From Paulinella micropora (taxonomy: Eukaryota > Cercozoa > Imbricatea > Euglyphida), in the NCBI GenBank assembly GCA_009731375.1, contig BJOX01000187.1, positions 51,602 through 105,223 of the forward strand: 53,622 bases of DNA, given 5' to 3'. Below the pieces are notes generated by a model. The model was not told where the DNA came from. It saw only the letters and a program-made list of their open reading frames with translations, and made no database searches. Both the position numbers and the translations under genes were made by a program. How positions within the stretch are numbered: position 1 is the stretch's first letter; the number at the start of each line of letters is the position of its first letter. Of the stretch, positions 35,263-45,917 are shown in pieces.

Positions 35263-35735
35263 TCACCGATAAACTCTGTTCATATTTGAACTACCTTCAT
35301 TTAAATCATTTATTTGTTTTATCATTAAACAAGCTTTCGTAAAGGTAGCACCCTTCTCAACGAGCGCTTCAATTTTTTCAATCTCATCACTATCAATCAG
35401 TCCTCTATTCTGCTTCTTCCAGTGTTTCATCAATCTTCTTTCATCTTCAATCTGTCTTAATCTCTTCTTTCTTCTTCTATCTTCCATCAGGTCTTCTTCA
35501 ATGTTATCTCGTTCTTTCTTCTTCTTCTCCAACATATGGTCAATCGCTCCAAGTCGTTCTTTCTTTTTATTTAATGCTGTCTTCATCTCTTCAATCATCT
35601 GTTCGTCTTTCTCAATCTCTTTCATCGCTCTTATTTTCAACTCAGTCAATTTTTTCGCAGTATATCTATCATCTTCAAACTGTTCTATCCATTCTTCTTT
35701 TCTCTTTACGAAATCTGGAATAAGGTTAATATATT
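35263..35735 (-). pseudogene. Coiled-coil protein, element C homologue
   Basis: The minus-strand frame is open from about 35735 (NLIPDFVKRKEEWIEQFEDD) to 35263, but without an ATG at the start; the first internal Met is at 35649 (MTELKIRAMKEIEKDEQMIE). Layout and the KEEW/KEDW segment match the 168-aa protein of element B: charged helix, basic helix, acidic tail. The start has probably been lost, since the frame reads through a T/A-rich stretch with no Met. 35740-35949 is non-coding and unassigned. Confidence 0.5.
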
Positions 35736-35949
35736 AAATTGAGGGGTTTTATGTTTACGAGTGAGGTCCGCACAAAATCACGAAAAACGAGCAGGCGAGG
35801 GAAAACAGAAAATTCAATCCCACGAAATTCGCGACCCTGCGCCAAAAAATAAAAAAAACAGCAAATTCGCCCGCACTTTACGATGAAAATTATTGCGATG
35901 ACCATTTCGGCCCTGTGGTCCCCTAAATAAAAAAAAGGAACTGAAAATG

Positions 35950-36904
35950 TCAGCATACTATCATAAATCTAATATTACTTTTGCTTGTCCTTATGTTCTC
36001 GGGTTGAATGTCTTCTCTCTTTAATTGTTCTTTTGTTTTCTTTTCTTTCGTTATTTCTTTTACTTGTTCATTAATTTCTTTTTCTTCGTCAACCTGTTGG
36101 TCAAACTTAGTTTTTAATAATTCTATCGGACTGACTAACTCATCCGAATTGAGAATTAGTTTGAAGCCCTTTCTTCCCACGACTGTAAAAATCTGCTTAC
36201 TGTATTGTTTTCCTCCTTTGGAAAATAAATTCCTTTTTAATTCCTTTCGCACCCTATCACCTTTTGAAATTCTTCTATTAAATGGTCTCGCTGAAATCGT
36301 TGTTTATTTTTACTCACTCCTTTGAATACATCAATTTGCCTAGCTTGAATTGTTCTATGAAACCGCATATTATAAGCATCCACCATATCATAAATGTAAG
36401 TAAGCCAATCAAAATTACCATTAGTTTCAAATAAAATGTCAAGCCACCTTCTAATAGTTCTTATTACACTGTCAACTATCGCAAGAGCACGATGGTCGCC
36501 CACTTCAACCGTCCGATGGTCAATATTATTCTCTCTGAAATAATCTTTAACCGCCCCTTTATATTCACTTCCACTGTCAGTCGTAATAGATTCAGGTGTG
36601 TAAGGTATTGATTGTAAAGCTAAATAAACTTCCTTAGCAGTTTTATTTTTAAGTGGTTTAATGATTAAAAATCGGCTGAAAACAACATCCAAGCATAGCC
36701 TTTATTTCCTTTCTTGTCTTTAAGTTTTGACATATCGGCTAGGTCTACAAATACTTGTTTAAGTGGTTTGTCTGACCATATCGTATTCCATTTATCAGTC
36801 GGTAATCTTTTTTGGTAATGAATTTCAAGTGCTTGTTGTTCCTTTATTTCATCTTCATCTTCGGGCTCGTTGTTTTGCGGATTGCTATGTTTGTGGTCCA
36901 TCAC
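35950..36904 (-). pseudogene. Retrovirus-type integrase, element C, broken twice
   Basis: Three frames in series: 36904-36665 (MMDHKHSNPQNN to the first catalytic Asp in VFVDLADM, ending at WMLF), 36692-36237 (second Asp in TTDSGSEYKG, third position AIVDSVIRT) and 36252-35950 (C-terminal domain). Near 36690 the WIDTHS segment seen in element B is lost with a shift, and a second shift lies near 36250. The Arg after the third acidic residue is Ser here. It is certainly inactive as read. Outside the lesions it is about 90 percent identical to the element B protein. Confidence 0.88.
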
Positions 36905-36928
36905 CTCCGGTTTTGGTGAAACACTGAT

Positions 36929-37186
36929 CTAATATGTTATAACACCTAATGCTTTATCCTTATATATTAATCTTTCTTTTTTTTCTAGTTCAAAACAATA
37001 ATTAGAACAAAACTCATACATATAAAACCAATCAAAACTGTCATCAATTGCTGTAATCTGCCGGTTCGCTAAACACAGAGTTAATCCACACACATAGCAA
37101 CTAGTGAAGTCATACATACGATGATTATATAAATACTCCATAATGTGTAAACGAACATCTAATGGTAGGTTCTTAATTTCACTCAT
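36929..37186 (-). CDS. Zinc-finger protein upstream of the integrase, element C, 85 aa
   Basis: An intact frame MSEIKNLPLDVRLHIMEYLY with CYVCGLTLC and CSNYC, aligned end to end with the element B protein without gaps. It ends at TAG; eight in-frame sense codons later comes the integrase ATG. That it is intact although the integrase is broken suggests a separate function or recent decay. Confidence 0.6.
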   Translation of the reverse strand: MSEIKNLPLDVRLHIMEYLYNHRMYDFTSCYVCGLTLCLANRQITAIDDSFDWFYMYEFCSNYCFELEKKERLIYKDKALGVITY

Positions 37187-37194
37187 ACACTATA

Positions 37195-37734
37195 TTAGAA
37201 TTTAAGAAAAATTTTAGATGTATCATTATTTTCTTTTTTTGATTTCTCTGGTTGTTGATTATAAACATTAACTGATATGTTTGACTTCTTACCTTTACCT
37301 TTCTTAGGCTTAGGCTCTTCCTATTCTTCCTCTTCCTCGCTATCATCGCTATCCTCGCTCTCTTCCCCTTTCTTTTTTACCACTTTCTTCGCCTTCTTCT
37401 GTTTAGTCTTTAATTTCATACCCGCAACCCGTCGGGCGACAATATCAACGAAATCGTGCTCCACTTCCTCATCACTTTCACTGCTTTCCTCACTTTTCTC
37501 ACCATCTCTACCATCAATCATATCCTTAGCCAACTGTTTCTTAGTAATGTGGTCCATCTTTTCGTCATTGGTCATTTCTTTTACATTCTTAGACTCTTCC
37601 TCCGTGAGTAATTCCTTAGCCCGCTCAATCTTTCTTTGCCTCGCATACTGTTTCTTCATTACAGTAGCTTTTTCAAGGTTCTTTATGGCAATCTCTCTAT
37701 ACCTCTCGGCATTCTTGGTTGTATATTTAACCAA
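37195..37734 (-). pseudogene. Charged low-complexity protein, element C, one nonsense codon
   Basis: Homologue of the 171-aa protein of element B: shared DFVDIVARRVAGMKLKTKQK core and the ending of the S-K-I-F-L-K-F type at 37195. TAG at 37321-37323 interrupts a Glu run (a one-base change from a Glu or Lys codon), and the frame is open on both sides. It is divergent from the fibre gene. The DUF5754-like gene that lies next to it in element B is absent here. Confidence 0.65.
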
Positions 37735-37784
37735 AAATAATTTTTAATCGGATTAATTATTATCCAAAATATATACAGTATACG

Positions 37785-40700
37785 ATGGGCAGTCAATATA
37801 AGTCGCTCTTAGGATTACAGGAAATTGCGGTAGACTCACTAGACATTAAAAACCTTGACTTAACGAACACTAATATTATCGGCTTAAACACGGATAGAGT
37901 GCCAGAAGATGCCGACCCCATAAATCTTTATTATACGAATGCGCGATTTGATACACGACTAGCTACCAAAAGCACTGCGGACATAAAAGAAGGTAGTAAT
38001 TTATATTATACCGATGGACGATTTGATACAAGATTTTCAAACAAATCAACAACAGACTTAAAAGAAGGCACCAATTTATACTATACCGATGGGCGATGTG
38101 ATGCTAGGTTTTTATTAAAATCAACCTCAGACTTAAAAGAAAGCACCAATTTATACTATACTGACGGTAGATTTGACACAAGATTTTCAAACAAATCAAC
38201 TACTAACTTAGCAGAAGGAACCAATTTATATTACACCACCGCAAGATTTGATAGCCAATTAGTCACTAAAACAACAACAAACTTAGCAGAGGGCACCGAT
38301 TTATATTATACGACAGCAAGGGCGAATACAGACTTTGATAATAGACTTTCTATCAAATCAACAACCAACTTAGCAGAAGGCACCAATTTATATTATACGA
38401 CAGCGAGATTTGATAGTCAATTAGCCACTAAAACAACGACCAACTTAGCAGAGGGAACTAATTTATATTATACCACCGCAAGATTTGATAGTCAATTAGC
38501 GACCAAAACAACAACGAACTTAGCAGAGGGAACCAATCTATATTATACGACAGCAAGGGCAAATTCAGACTTTGATACACGGCTAGGCAATAAATCAATA
38601 GATGCTTTAAGTGATGTAATAATAACAACACCAGCAAATGGTCAATTACTTACATACAATGGCACAAACTGGGTAAATGCTACTGGGTCATTAACTTACC
38701 TCCAATTAACTGGCGTGACTATGGCGGGAGATGTTAAAATGGGTGCTTCAACTTTTGCTACATATGCTGCCACACCACAGGCTATGACAAGCAATAATTC
38801 TGGTGGATTCGTTGCTTCTGCTTCTAATGAATACAATCCAGCATATTATGCTTTTAACTCAAACCAAAACGATTATTGGACTACTGCTATATACTACAAT
38901 GACACGACGGGAGTTTATACAAGAGTTCCAGCAAACACAAATACATTTTCAGGAACAGCATACACGGGCGAGCACATAAAAATAGATTTGGGAGCCACAT
39001 ACAGAATTAAAAATTATTATGTTAGGTCTTCTTCTGCTAATTATATTGAAACAACACCGAGCATTTGGTATGTGGGAGTAAGTACAGACAATATCACATA
39101 TACCTTATGGGACAGTAGGAGTGGCGAGGCTTGGGCTTCACAATCAACTAAAACATATACACCCGCTTCAAATGCTTCTGCTAGATATATCATATTCGTC
39201 GTGAATAAAACAGGAAGTGGAGGAACTTCACTTAGAAGCCAACCTCGCATAGCCAGTCTGTATTTTGATTATGATACCTTGAATTATGACATAACATTGA
39301 TTAGAAATATAACTTGTGATACGATTACGACGAGTGGAGCGATAACAGGAACGACACTCACAGCCAGCGGATTAATCACGGCAAATGCGGGATTAACAGG
39401 AACGACACTTACAGCAAGCGGATTGATAACGGCGAATGCGGGATTAACAGGAACCACATTAACGGCTAGCGGATTGATAACGGCAAATGCGGGATTAACA
39501 GGAACGACACTCACAGCAAGCGGGTTGATAACGGCGAATGCGGGATTAACAGGAACGACATTGACAGCGAGTGGGGCAACAACTGCTAATGGCGGACTTA
39601 ATATGAACAGCCAAAGCACTACAAATGTAAATCAACTAAATGCTAAAACTGTCTCAACTTGGTTATCAGAGCACACAGCAAATAATGCGAAAGTGTCCGC
39701 AGATGGGTCAATTGATACACACAGCGATGTAGTAATAACAACACCCGCAAACGGTCAATTATTAACATACAATGGGACAAACTGGGTAAATTCTACTGGT
39801 TCATTAACTTACCTTCAATTAACGGGAGGGACTATGGCGGGCGATGTTAAACTGGGTGCTTCGGCTTTTACTTTATATATCGCCCCGCAGACTATGACTA
39901 CCAATTCAGCACCTTCTCCATTTGTTGCTTCCGCTTCTGATGAATACAACCCAGCTTATTATGCTTTTAACTCAAACCAGAATGATTATTGGACTACGGC
40001 TATATATTACAACGACACGACGGGAGTTTATAATAGAAGACCAGCAACAACAAACACGTGGGGAGGTGTTGGATATACTGGCGAATATATAAAGATTGAT
40101 TTAGGAGCGATATACAGGATAAAAACATATTATGTCAGGTCTTCGTCTGCTAATTACATTGAAACAACCCCTAGCATTTGGTATGTAGGAACGAGTGCGG
40201 ATATTAATAACATTACTTACACATTCTGGGATAGCAGAAGCGGAGAGGCTTGGGCTTCACAATCAACTAAAACATATTCGCCTGCTTCAAATGCTACCGC
40301 CAGATATATCATATTCATCGTGAATAAGACTGGAAGTGGCGGAACTTCATTTAGGAGCCAACCACGTATAGCCAGTTTGTATTTTGATTACGAAACCTTT
40401 AATTATGACATAACGTTGATTAGAAATATAACTTGTGATACAATTACAACAAGCGGAGCAATAACAGCGAGCGGTTTAATCACGGCGAATGCGGGATGAA
40501 CAGGAACGACATTAACAGCCAGCGGATTGATAACGGCGAATGCGGGAGTTGATATGAAAAGCCAAAGCATAACAAACTTAGCCACTCCATCGGCTTCAAC
40601 AGACGGGGCTAAAAAACTTATGTAGATACATTAGACGGGCAGAATGTGAAATTAACAGGAACTCAAACAATAGCAGAAACAAAAGAATTTAGTGGAAAAT

Positions 40701-41661
40701 TAGCAACTTCTCTCGGTGGCCCGTGTATAGTAAGTAGGAACACAAAAGGCACGGCTGCGACAGGAGGCTTAGAATTATATGGCACAGCATCTAATCTAAA
40801 TGACCCGCACATTCAAGCATTTGTTAATACATCAGTTTATCCAACATTCCAATTATTGAACTGGAGTCCGAACAATATTGCTTTAAGTTTTGATTGTTAT
40901 TATGACGGTTCAAACTGGAAATCAAGTTATTCTGGTTCAAACTTTCAAATATACAAAGTAGGAGACAAACTCAGTTTTTATTATGCCACAGGTGTCGCAG
41001 TGGGAGGAACTATAACCCAGTCTGAGGCGATGAATATTAATACGTCGGGAGATTTAAGCATCACAACAGCATCCAGCGGATTTTTAACATTAAGAAAAAG
41101 ACCCGCCGCTACTTACGACCCACAAATATTTATGAAATCAGGAGGATATTCAAATTATGGAGTAGTTTGTGCGTCAACTGGCACACTTCATGCTTGGACT
41201 ACTTCAAACTCTACGGGTGAGCCTTCTGGTGCTTATAATTATGTTCCTCTAAACGGTGCTTGGAAAACCTCATCTGACAGGAGATTAAAATCAGATATTA
41301 AAACATTAGACTGCGGTGATTGTTGCGAGAAACTAATGAAAATAAACTGCTGTTCGTATTATTGGAAAACAGATGAGAAGAAAGAAAAAAAAGGCTACGG
41401 ATTTATTGCGGACGAAGTTAGAAAAATATTTCCAGAATTTGTATCTCAAAGCGGAATAAAGCAGATGATGGGGATGGAAACTTTGAAGGTATAACATATA
41501 CGGACTTCATACCAATATTAGTCAGTGCTTTTCAACACATGGCGGAAAAAATGATTAATTTAGAAAAAGAAAACAAAACTTTACTTAATATATTACAAGA
41601 CCAAGCAAATTTAGTAGCAGAAATACGAGCAGTCGTTTTCCCTTCTAATGTCCAACAATAA
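37785..41661 (+). pseudogene. Giant fibre of element C with two carbohydrate-binding-like domains, three lesions
   Basis: The start MGSQYKSLLGLQEIAVDSLD matches the element B anchor. About ten NLAEGTNLYYT repeats follow. Two copies of a domain of about 190 residues (about 38700-39290 and 39830-40420) read YYAFNSNQNDYWT, GEHIKIDLGATYRIKNYYVR and SARYIIFVVNKTG, the pattern of discoidin/F5/8 C-type domains. Between them are tandem TLTASGLITANAGLTGT units. The C-terminus has the S74 chaperone (SSDRRLKSDIKTL, GYGFIADEVRKIF). Lesions: TGA at 40497-40499, a shift near 40615 and a shift near 41465. Element B has no F5/8-like domains. Role: attachment, likely to a glycan, in the intact ancestor. Confidence 0.82.
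39330..39590 (+). repeat. 54-bp tandem repeats in the element C fibre
   Basis: Five near-identical 54-bp units encode 18-residue steps (TGTTLTASGLITANAGL and so on) between the two F5/8-like domains. A short remnant of the array follows the second domain near 40455-40545. Such arrays change fibre length by unequal crossing-over. Confidence 0.85.
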
Positions 41662-42002
41662 TATAACTAGACTTCACAGACCACCGCCTATTATGGACAT
41701 GGATGGCAAACTAACTCCCGAATTAAAGTCTCGTGTTCTTGAAGTAATTAAAGAATGAGGAAAAAAAAGTAGAACACGAATTGGAAGATAACTGGAATTG
41801 TTGTTGTATAAAAAACAGGCCAACTGATAGCAGACTTATTAAGTATCTGTTTCAAATGGCTATCATTATCGCCATTATAACCCTTTGTATCGTGAGGCTA
41901 TCTGAAAAGAACTTACCGTGTGAGGTTGCTAACACTTATGTAGGTATTTTAACACTACTTATCGGCATTTGCCTTCCTTCACCTTCTAGCTCAAAGAAAT
42001 AA
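41648..42002 (+). pseudogene. Two-helix membrane protein, element C, frameshifted
   Basis: The start MSNNNITRLHRPPPIMDMDG overlaps the fibre end by 14 bp. The first frame stops after KSRVLEVIKE at about 41758, and the rest (EDNWNCCCIKNRPTDSRLIK and both membrane helices) is in another frame, open from 41781. The helices and the PSPSSSKK tail are identical to element B, so the shift near 41750 is the only defect. Confidence 0.7.
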
Positions 42003-42137
42003 GCATTCAAACGAATAGATTTTATACCAAGAGCTATCACCCGCACAGATTAGCACAATAGCATCATCAAAACTAACACACCAATCACTCATCGGCTTAT
42101 ACACACATCCCTTTTGAATACACCACACACAACTTTC
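41991..42137 (-). CDS. Conserved cysteine-rich small ORF, element C copy
   Basis: 48 codons plus stop, equal in length to 26160-26306 in element B, read ESCVWCIQKGCVYKPMSDWC and onward. All six shared Cys are kept and the differences are conservative. It overlaps the end of the membrane protein gene tail to tail by 12 bp, as in B. As there, no in-frame ATG precedes it, and the upstream A run differs by two bases. Confidence 0.5.
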   Translation of the reverse strand, partial: ESCVWCIQKGCVYKPMSDWCVSFDDAIVLICAGDSSWYKIYSFECLFL

Positions 42138-42242
42138 ATTTTTTTATCACTGACCCGCGAATAGAAATCACAGACAGTCCGTCCTAACACAGAGCACACA
42201 AATAATAATATTAATAACATAATATATTATACACAATATAGT

Positions 42243-42613
42243 ATGAGTGAATTCAAATTCCAAAAGATTATTTTTCTGATTAATGATTTTCCAGGCGGTG
42301 TTAATGGTAGCAAGACATTTGACAAACCATTAAATTGAACTTTACCCCGACTAGAATGAATGTTAAGTATATCCACTATATGAATGATATGACGGAGACG
42401 AAAACAAAAATCCTTCATATGGACCGCATTGGTATTATCGGCACATTCGCTGATAGCAACGTAGCAAACATTTCCAATCTTAGCTACAACTTGGGGATTA
42501 TTAATTGGACTGACGGTCAATACAGTTTTAGAGTTCTTAAAACAGACAATGGTAGTATTGAGACTGACTCCTTAGGCGGAAGAATTGTTATATGCTTAGA
42601 ATTTCTAGCGTAG
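42243..42613 (+). pseudogene. Conserved 122-aa protein, element C, frameshifted
   Basis: It starts MSEFKFQKIIFLINDFPGGV and breaks near 42330 (after TFDKPLN). It continues from 42335 as MNFTPTRMNVKYIHYMNDMT to VICLEFLA. The lesion lies at a different place from the one in element B, so the two copies were broken independently and the ancestor was intact. 42003-42242 holds the Cys-rich ORF and otherwise nothing assigned. Confidence 0.65.
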
Positions 42614-42711
42614 GGGCCTGCTCCCCCTACAACCCCGCACCCCCAAGTAGTTTGAAGCTATTAAAACAAAAAATATATTTTTCTATATATAGTTTTTTGA
42701 GGTTGTAGGAA

Positions 42712-42792
42712 AAATATCACGAGGCAACCAAGGAACGGTTTAACTTTTTGTATGTTGATGCTGTATCGGACGAACTAAGGGCAAAATTTTAA
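42712..42792 (+). pseudogene. Packaging ATPase remnant: last 27 codons
   Basis: KYHEATKERFNFLYVDAVSD and the next few residues match the C-terminus of the element B ATPase, with the stop at the same place. Everything upstream, about 740 bp with both Walker motifs, is replaced by an intergenic block. A deletion therefore removed the ATPase in one step. The block just upstream resembles the penton promoter region of this element, which may have mediated the deletion. Confidence 0.8.
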
Positions 42793-42842
42793 CAAAAGAT
42801 TTTTGTAATTTTATTATTTATTTTTTTCAGAACTATATATAC

Positions 42843-43155
42843 ATGCCAACATCACCAGTGATTATCAGTAGTCCATCAGGTTACAACATCAGCTACAATC
42901 CTTCAATGCCCCAAGCAGGAGGTGCGAAGAACAGAAAGAAGAAGGGAAAAAAAGAAACAAACAGGAAAAGTAAATTGGAAGAAGGTAGGACAAGCAATAT
43001 TGGATGCTAATAGCTTTATCAAAAAGAATAAATTGGTTTCAAAGGGTGCTACTTTTCTTAACGACATTGGAGTGCCGTATGCTGGTAAGGTTGCGATGGC
43101 TGCGGCTAAGCAAGGATACGGCAAGCAACGAGGTGGAGCCGTTAAGTTTCATTAA
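42843..43155 (+). pseudogene. Small basic core-like protein, element C, frameshifted
   Basis: It starts MPTSPVIISSPSGYNISYNP, unlike the element B start, and enters a Lys-rich run where the frame shifts in a run of seven A near 42950. The conserved VNWKKVGQAILDANSFIKKN and Gly/Ala tail (ending GKQRGGAVKFH) lie in the frame of 42922-43155. A T-tract and ATATATA just before the ATG fit the element's promoter pattern. Confidence 0.6.
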
Positions 43156-43199
43156 ACCTTCAATGTAAAATTTTATATTAATTTTTTTCGCTAAAATAT

Positions 43200-43263
43200 A
43201 CGAACCTTTAAAAAAAAAAAAAAGCTTCACCAAAAACGGAGAAGCGGAGGCGGAGTCTCTGCG
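43200..43263 (+). promoter_or_regulatory. Element C intergenic motif (A run, AGCTTCACCAAAAA)
   Basis: The block ACCTTT, A run, AGCTTCACCAAAAA stands just before the protease start. It recurs at about 44986-45017 before the penton, and in part at 47570-47590 (TTTTTTGAAAAAAAGCTCC). Element B has no such block at these places. Confidence 0.45.
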
Positions 43264-44252
43264 ATGGTTGTAAAGAAGCCGAGGAAGAAACTTAAACAAC
43301 GGCCACCGAGGATATACAGAACCAAAGATGGCCGATCATACATTAAAGTGAAAGGTAAACGAGCATATCTCAACTTTGGCGAGAAAACGAATGACCTTTC
43401 AACACTTCAAAACGTTAAACTATTTTTGAAATATATGAACAACCCCAAAGATAAAAAAACTCGGAGTCGCACAAAAGAGCGAATAGTTAAGTCCGAATTT
43501 GACCGTCTTGAATACGAGAACCGCAACCAGATACAAGACAACTTACAGAAAAAATATGACCTGATACACGAGCAGGAAGAAAAGGAAAAGAAGAAAAGGG
43601 ATGAGATAGAAGAGAAAAGAAAAGGTTGGAAATAAAAGAAATCAAAGACCTTGAAGATAAAGAAGAAGAAAAGAAAAGAAGAGAGAGGAAGGAGGATGCT
43701 GAAATGAAGGAAAGACAAGAAGAAAATAAAAGAGAGATTAAGAGGTTGAAACGAATAAATGAAGAACTCAGAGATTTCCAAAAAACTAAAAGGCTTTTAT
43801 TAATGCCACCAGACAAAAACAATAATTTCAGCAAAAGCCCACAACGAGCACGAAAAAAACCTCCATCGTCTGACACTAAGGTAGAAGATGTAACTCAACA
43901 ATGGAATGCGAACATAAGTAAGATTGAGCATTTACAGCGAGAGAAAATAGTTAAAGAGATGGTTGAAAGTTCTGTCCAGAGTAGAGGTGATAGCAAAAAG
44001 ACTAACAAGCAAATCGTTCAAGATTTAGAAAATGCTGGCATTGTAGTTATCCGTGTCAAGGGAGGAAAAGTTGTTAATTACAAAAAGACTTTACAACAAT
44101 TTTTAATCAAACACGAAACAACTAAAAACATCAAAACACCAGAGGAAGAATGGGCTTCATTTAAATGCTTGGATAGAAAAGAAAACGAAGCAGGCAGAAC
44201 AAAAACAACCACAACAACAACAACGACAACAACCACAACCAGGACCAGAACC

Positions 44253-44283
<31 letters not shown>

Positions 44284-44913
44284 CCAGAACCACAACCTGG
44301 ACCAGAAGAACAGCCCCAAACAGAAGAACAGCCACCAGCAGGCGATGAGGATGCAAAAAAATTAATATTAGATTTACAAAATATGCCACCACCGTTAGAA
44401 GACGACCAAAGTGGGGAAGGCTATCGCGGTCTAATGACGGATGAAATAGATGACATTATGAAAAAGCACGATTGGTATTTGGGGACAGTAGCCAGTGACA
44501 AAATAAACAAGTTGAAACCAGAAAAAAGAAAGAAGTATGGTTTTATTATGAACTTGGATAAGTCTAGTCAACCAGGCTCACATTGGATTGCTGTTTGGGT
44601 TGACACCATTAAAGATGACTCTATTGAAATCTACGACCCTCTCGCACTGTATAAGCCGACTGAGCTATTTCTACACCAAATGAAACAGCTTATTGAAAAG
44701 AGTAAGCCGAACACATACCTGCTTATGAAAGTCAATCAAGTTAAAAACCAAAGCGACACAACGGATACCTGCGGGTGGCATAGTATTAGGTTTTTGTTAG
44801 AAAGAGCTAAGGGAAATCGCTTTAAATTTGCCAGCGGTTGGACTGATTTGAAGGAGAAGGAAGCGGAGGAGTTGAAAGCCCAGAACGGCTACGGATTTGA
44901 CACTTTCATTTAG
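43264..44913 (+). pseudogene. Ulp1/adenovirus-type protease, element C, two frameshifts
   Basis: Frame 1 (43264-43635) has the basic module KQRPPRIYRTKDGRSYIKVK and a coiled coil; frame 2 (from about 43626) continues the coiled coil and a middle domain (VKEMVESSVQSRGDSKKTNK, FLIKHETTKNIKTPEEEWAS). Near 44195 a second shift leads into a Gln/Pro-rich linker made of CAA repeats and the protease core (GSHWIAVW, IYDPLA, DTCGWHSIRF), open to 44913. All catalytic residues are present. The shifts are at other places than in element B. The middle domain, read only with difficulty in B, is clear here and shows that the intact gene is a three-part fusion. Confidence 0.82.
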
Positions 44914-44960
44914 CAGGGACAAGCCCCCGCATCCCCTCCGTTGTGGTAAGCGATTAAAAC

Positions 44961-44985
44961 GAAATATATATTTTTCTATATATAC
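44961..44985 (+). promoter_or_regulatory. Candidate penton promoter, element C
   Basis: AAATATATATTTTTCTATAT and the following ATAC lie about 60-80 bp before the penton ATG and match the block before the element B penton. A similar block at about 42668-42691 stands next to the ATPase deletion. Confidence 0.45.
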
Positions 44986-45040
44986 AAACCTTTTGAAAAA
45001 AAAGCTTCACCAAAAAATCGGGTTGTAGGGTGTCCCTACA

Positions 45041-45860
45041 ATGGAATATAGGGGAGGCAGGAGGTCTAACATTTACTGTGTCAACAGCAAAAATAGGATA
45101 AACGGCACGGATAGTGATTTCACTCACTCCATTGATATGAAATCGCTAGATAATCCAACACATTGTAAAATTTTACATATCTATGTGCCGAAATCATATT
45201 ATCCTGTTGCAAGTCCTTACAACACTTTTATTCTGAGTGAAGATGGCTATGAGGCACTCATTACGATACCCGAGGGAAACTACACAATGAACAACTTAAA
45301 AAAATAAGCTGGCCGAGGTGCTAACCGCAGACAACCCCAACGACTACACATACACAGTCACAAGCAATAATACAAACACCGACCCCGAAGACGGCAAGTT
45401 ATTGTTTACCGTAGCGAATAATCCCATTAACATTCAACCGCGGTTTATATTTGACACCGAAACACGTATTCACGAAGTAATGGGTTTTGACCGTGGCTCA
45501 ACATATTTCTTCGCTAATAATACCATTAGGTCTCCAAATGTCATAATCTTGACGGGTGAAAAAACATTGTATCTACAAAGCGACCTAGTCGGCGAAGGCG
45601 ATAACCACGTGCTCCAAGAAATATACACAGCTAATGAAATCCCGTTCGGCTCTGTTATCTATGACGGCTCGGGCAGTGAATACGGAAAACGACTATCTAC
45701 TAGTTCAAGCAATGTGTATCGGTTTTACTTAACTGACGAAAACGACCAACCAGTTAATCTCAACGGCCTCGGCATTGTTATGACACTGTTGATTTACAGG
45801 GAAACGAATTATTTTAATTTATTTATATCATTTTTTAATCTGCTTAAATCTAGGTATTAA
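45041..45860 (+). CDS. Penton-like minor capsid protein, element C, with the same candidate +1 frameshift
   Basis: The first frame (45041-45307) starts MEYRGGRRSNIYCVNSKNRI and ends GNYTMNNLKK at AAA AAA TAA. The second, one base on, reads KLAEVLTADNPNDYTY to the C-terminus at 45860. Apart from this site the gene is open from end to end, while neighbours have several lesions. The N-terminal part is about 83 percent identical to element B (15 differences in 88 residues). The shift site aligns base for base although the A run is 7 here and 6 in B, because the neighbouring T/A substitution keeps the register. Confidence 0.8.
45296..45309 (+). promoter_or_regulatory. Candidate +1 recoding site AAA AAA TAA G, element C
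   Basis: The zero frame is TTA AAA AAA TAA (TAA at 45305-45307). Skipping the T gives AAG CTG GCC and the conserved downstream frame. It is the homologue of the site at 22540-22553. Confidence 0.55.
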
Positions 45861-45917
45861 TTAATTTATTTTTTTCTCATATTAAAATATAGACAACCGA
45901 AAAAAGAAGAAAACAAA

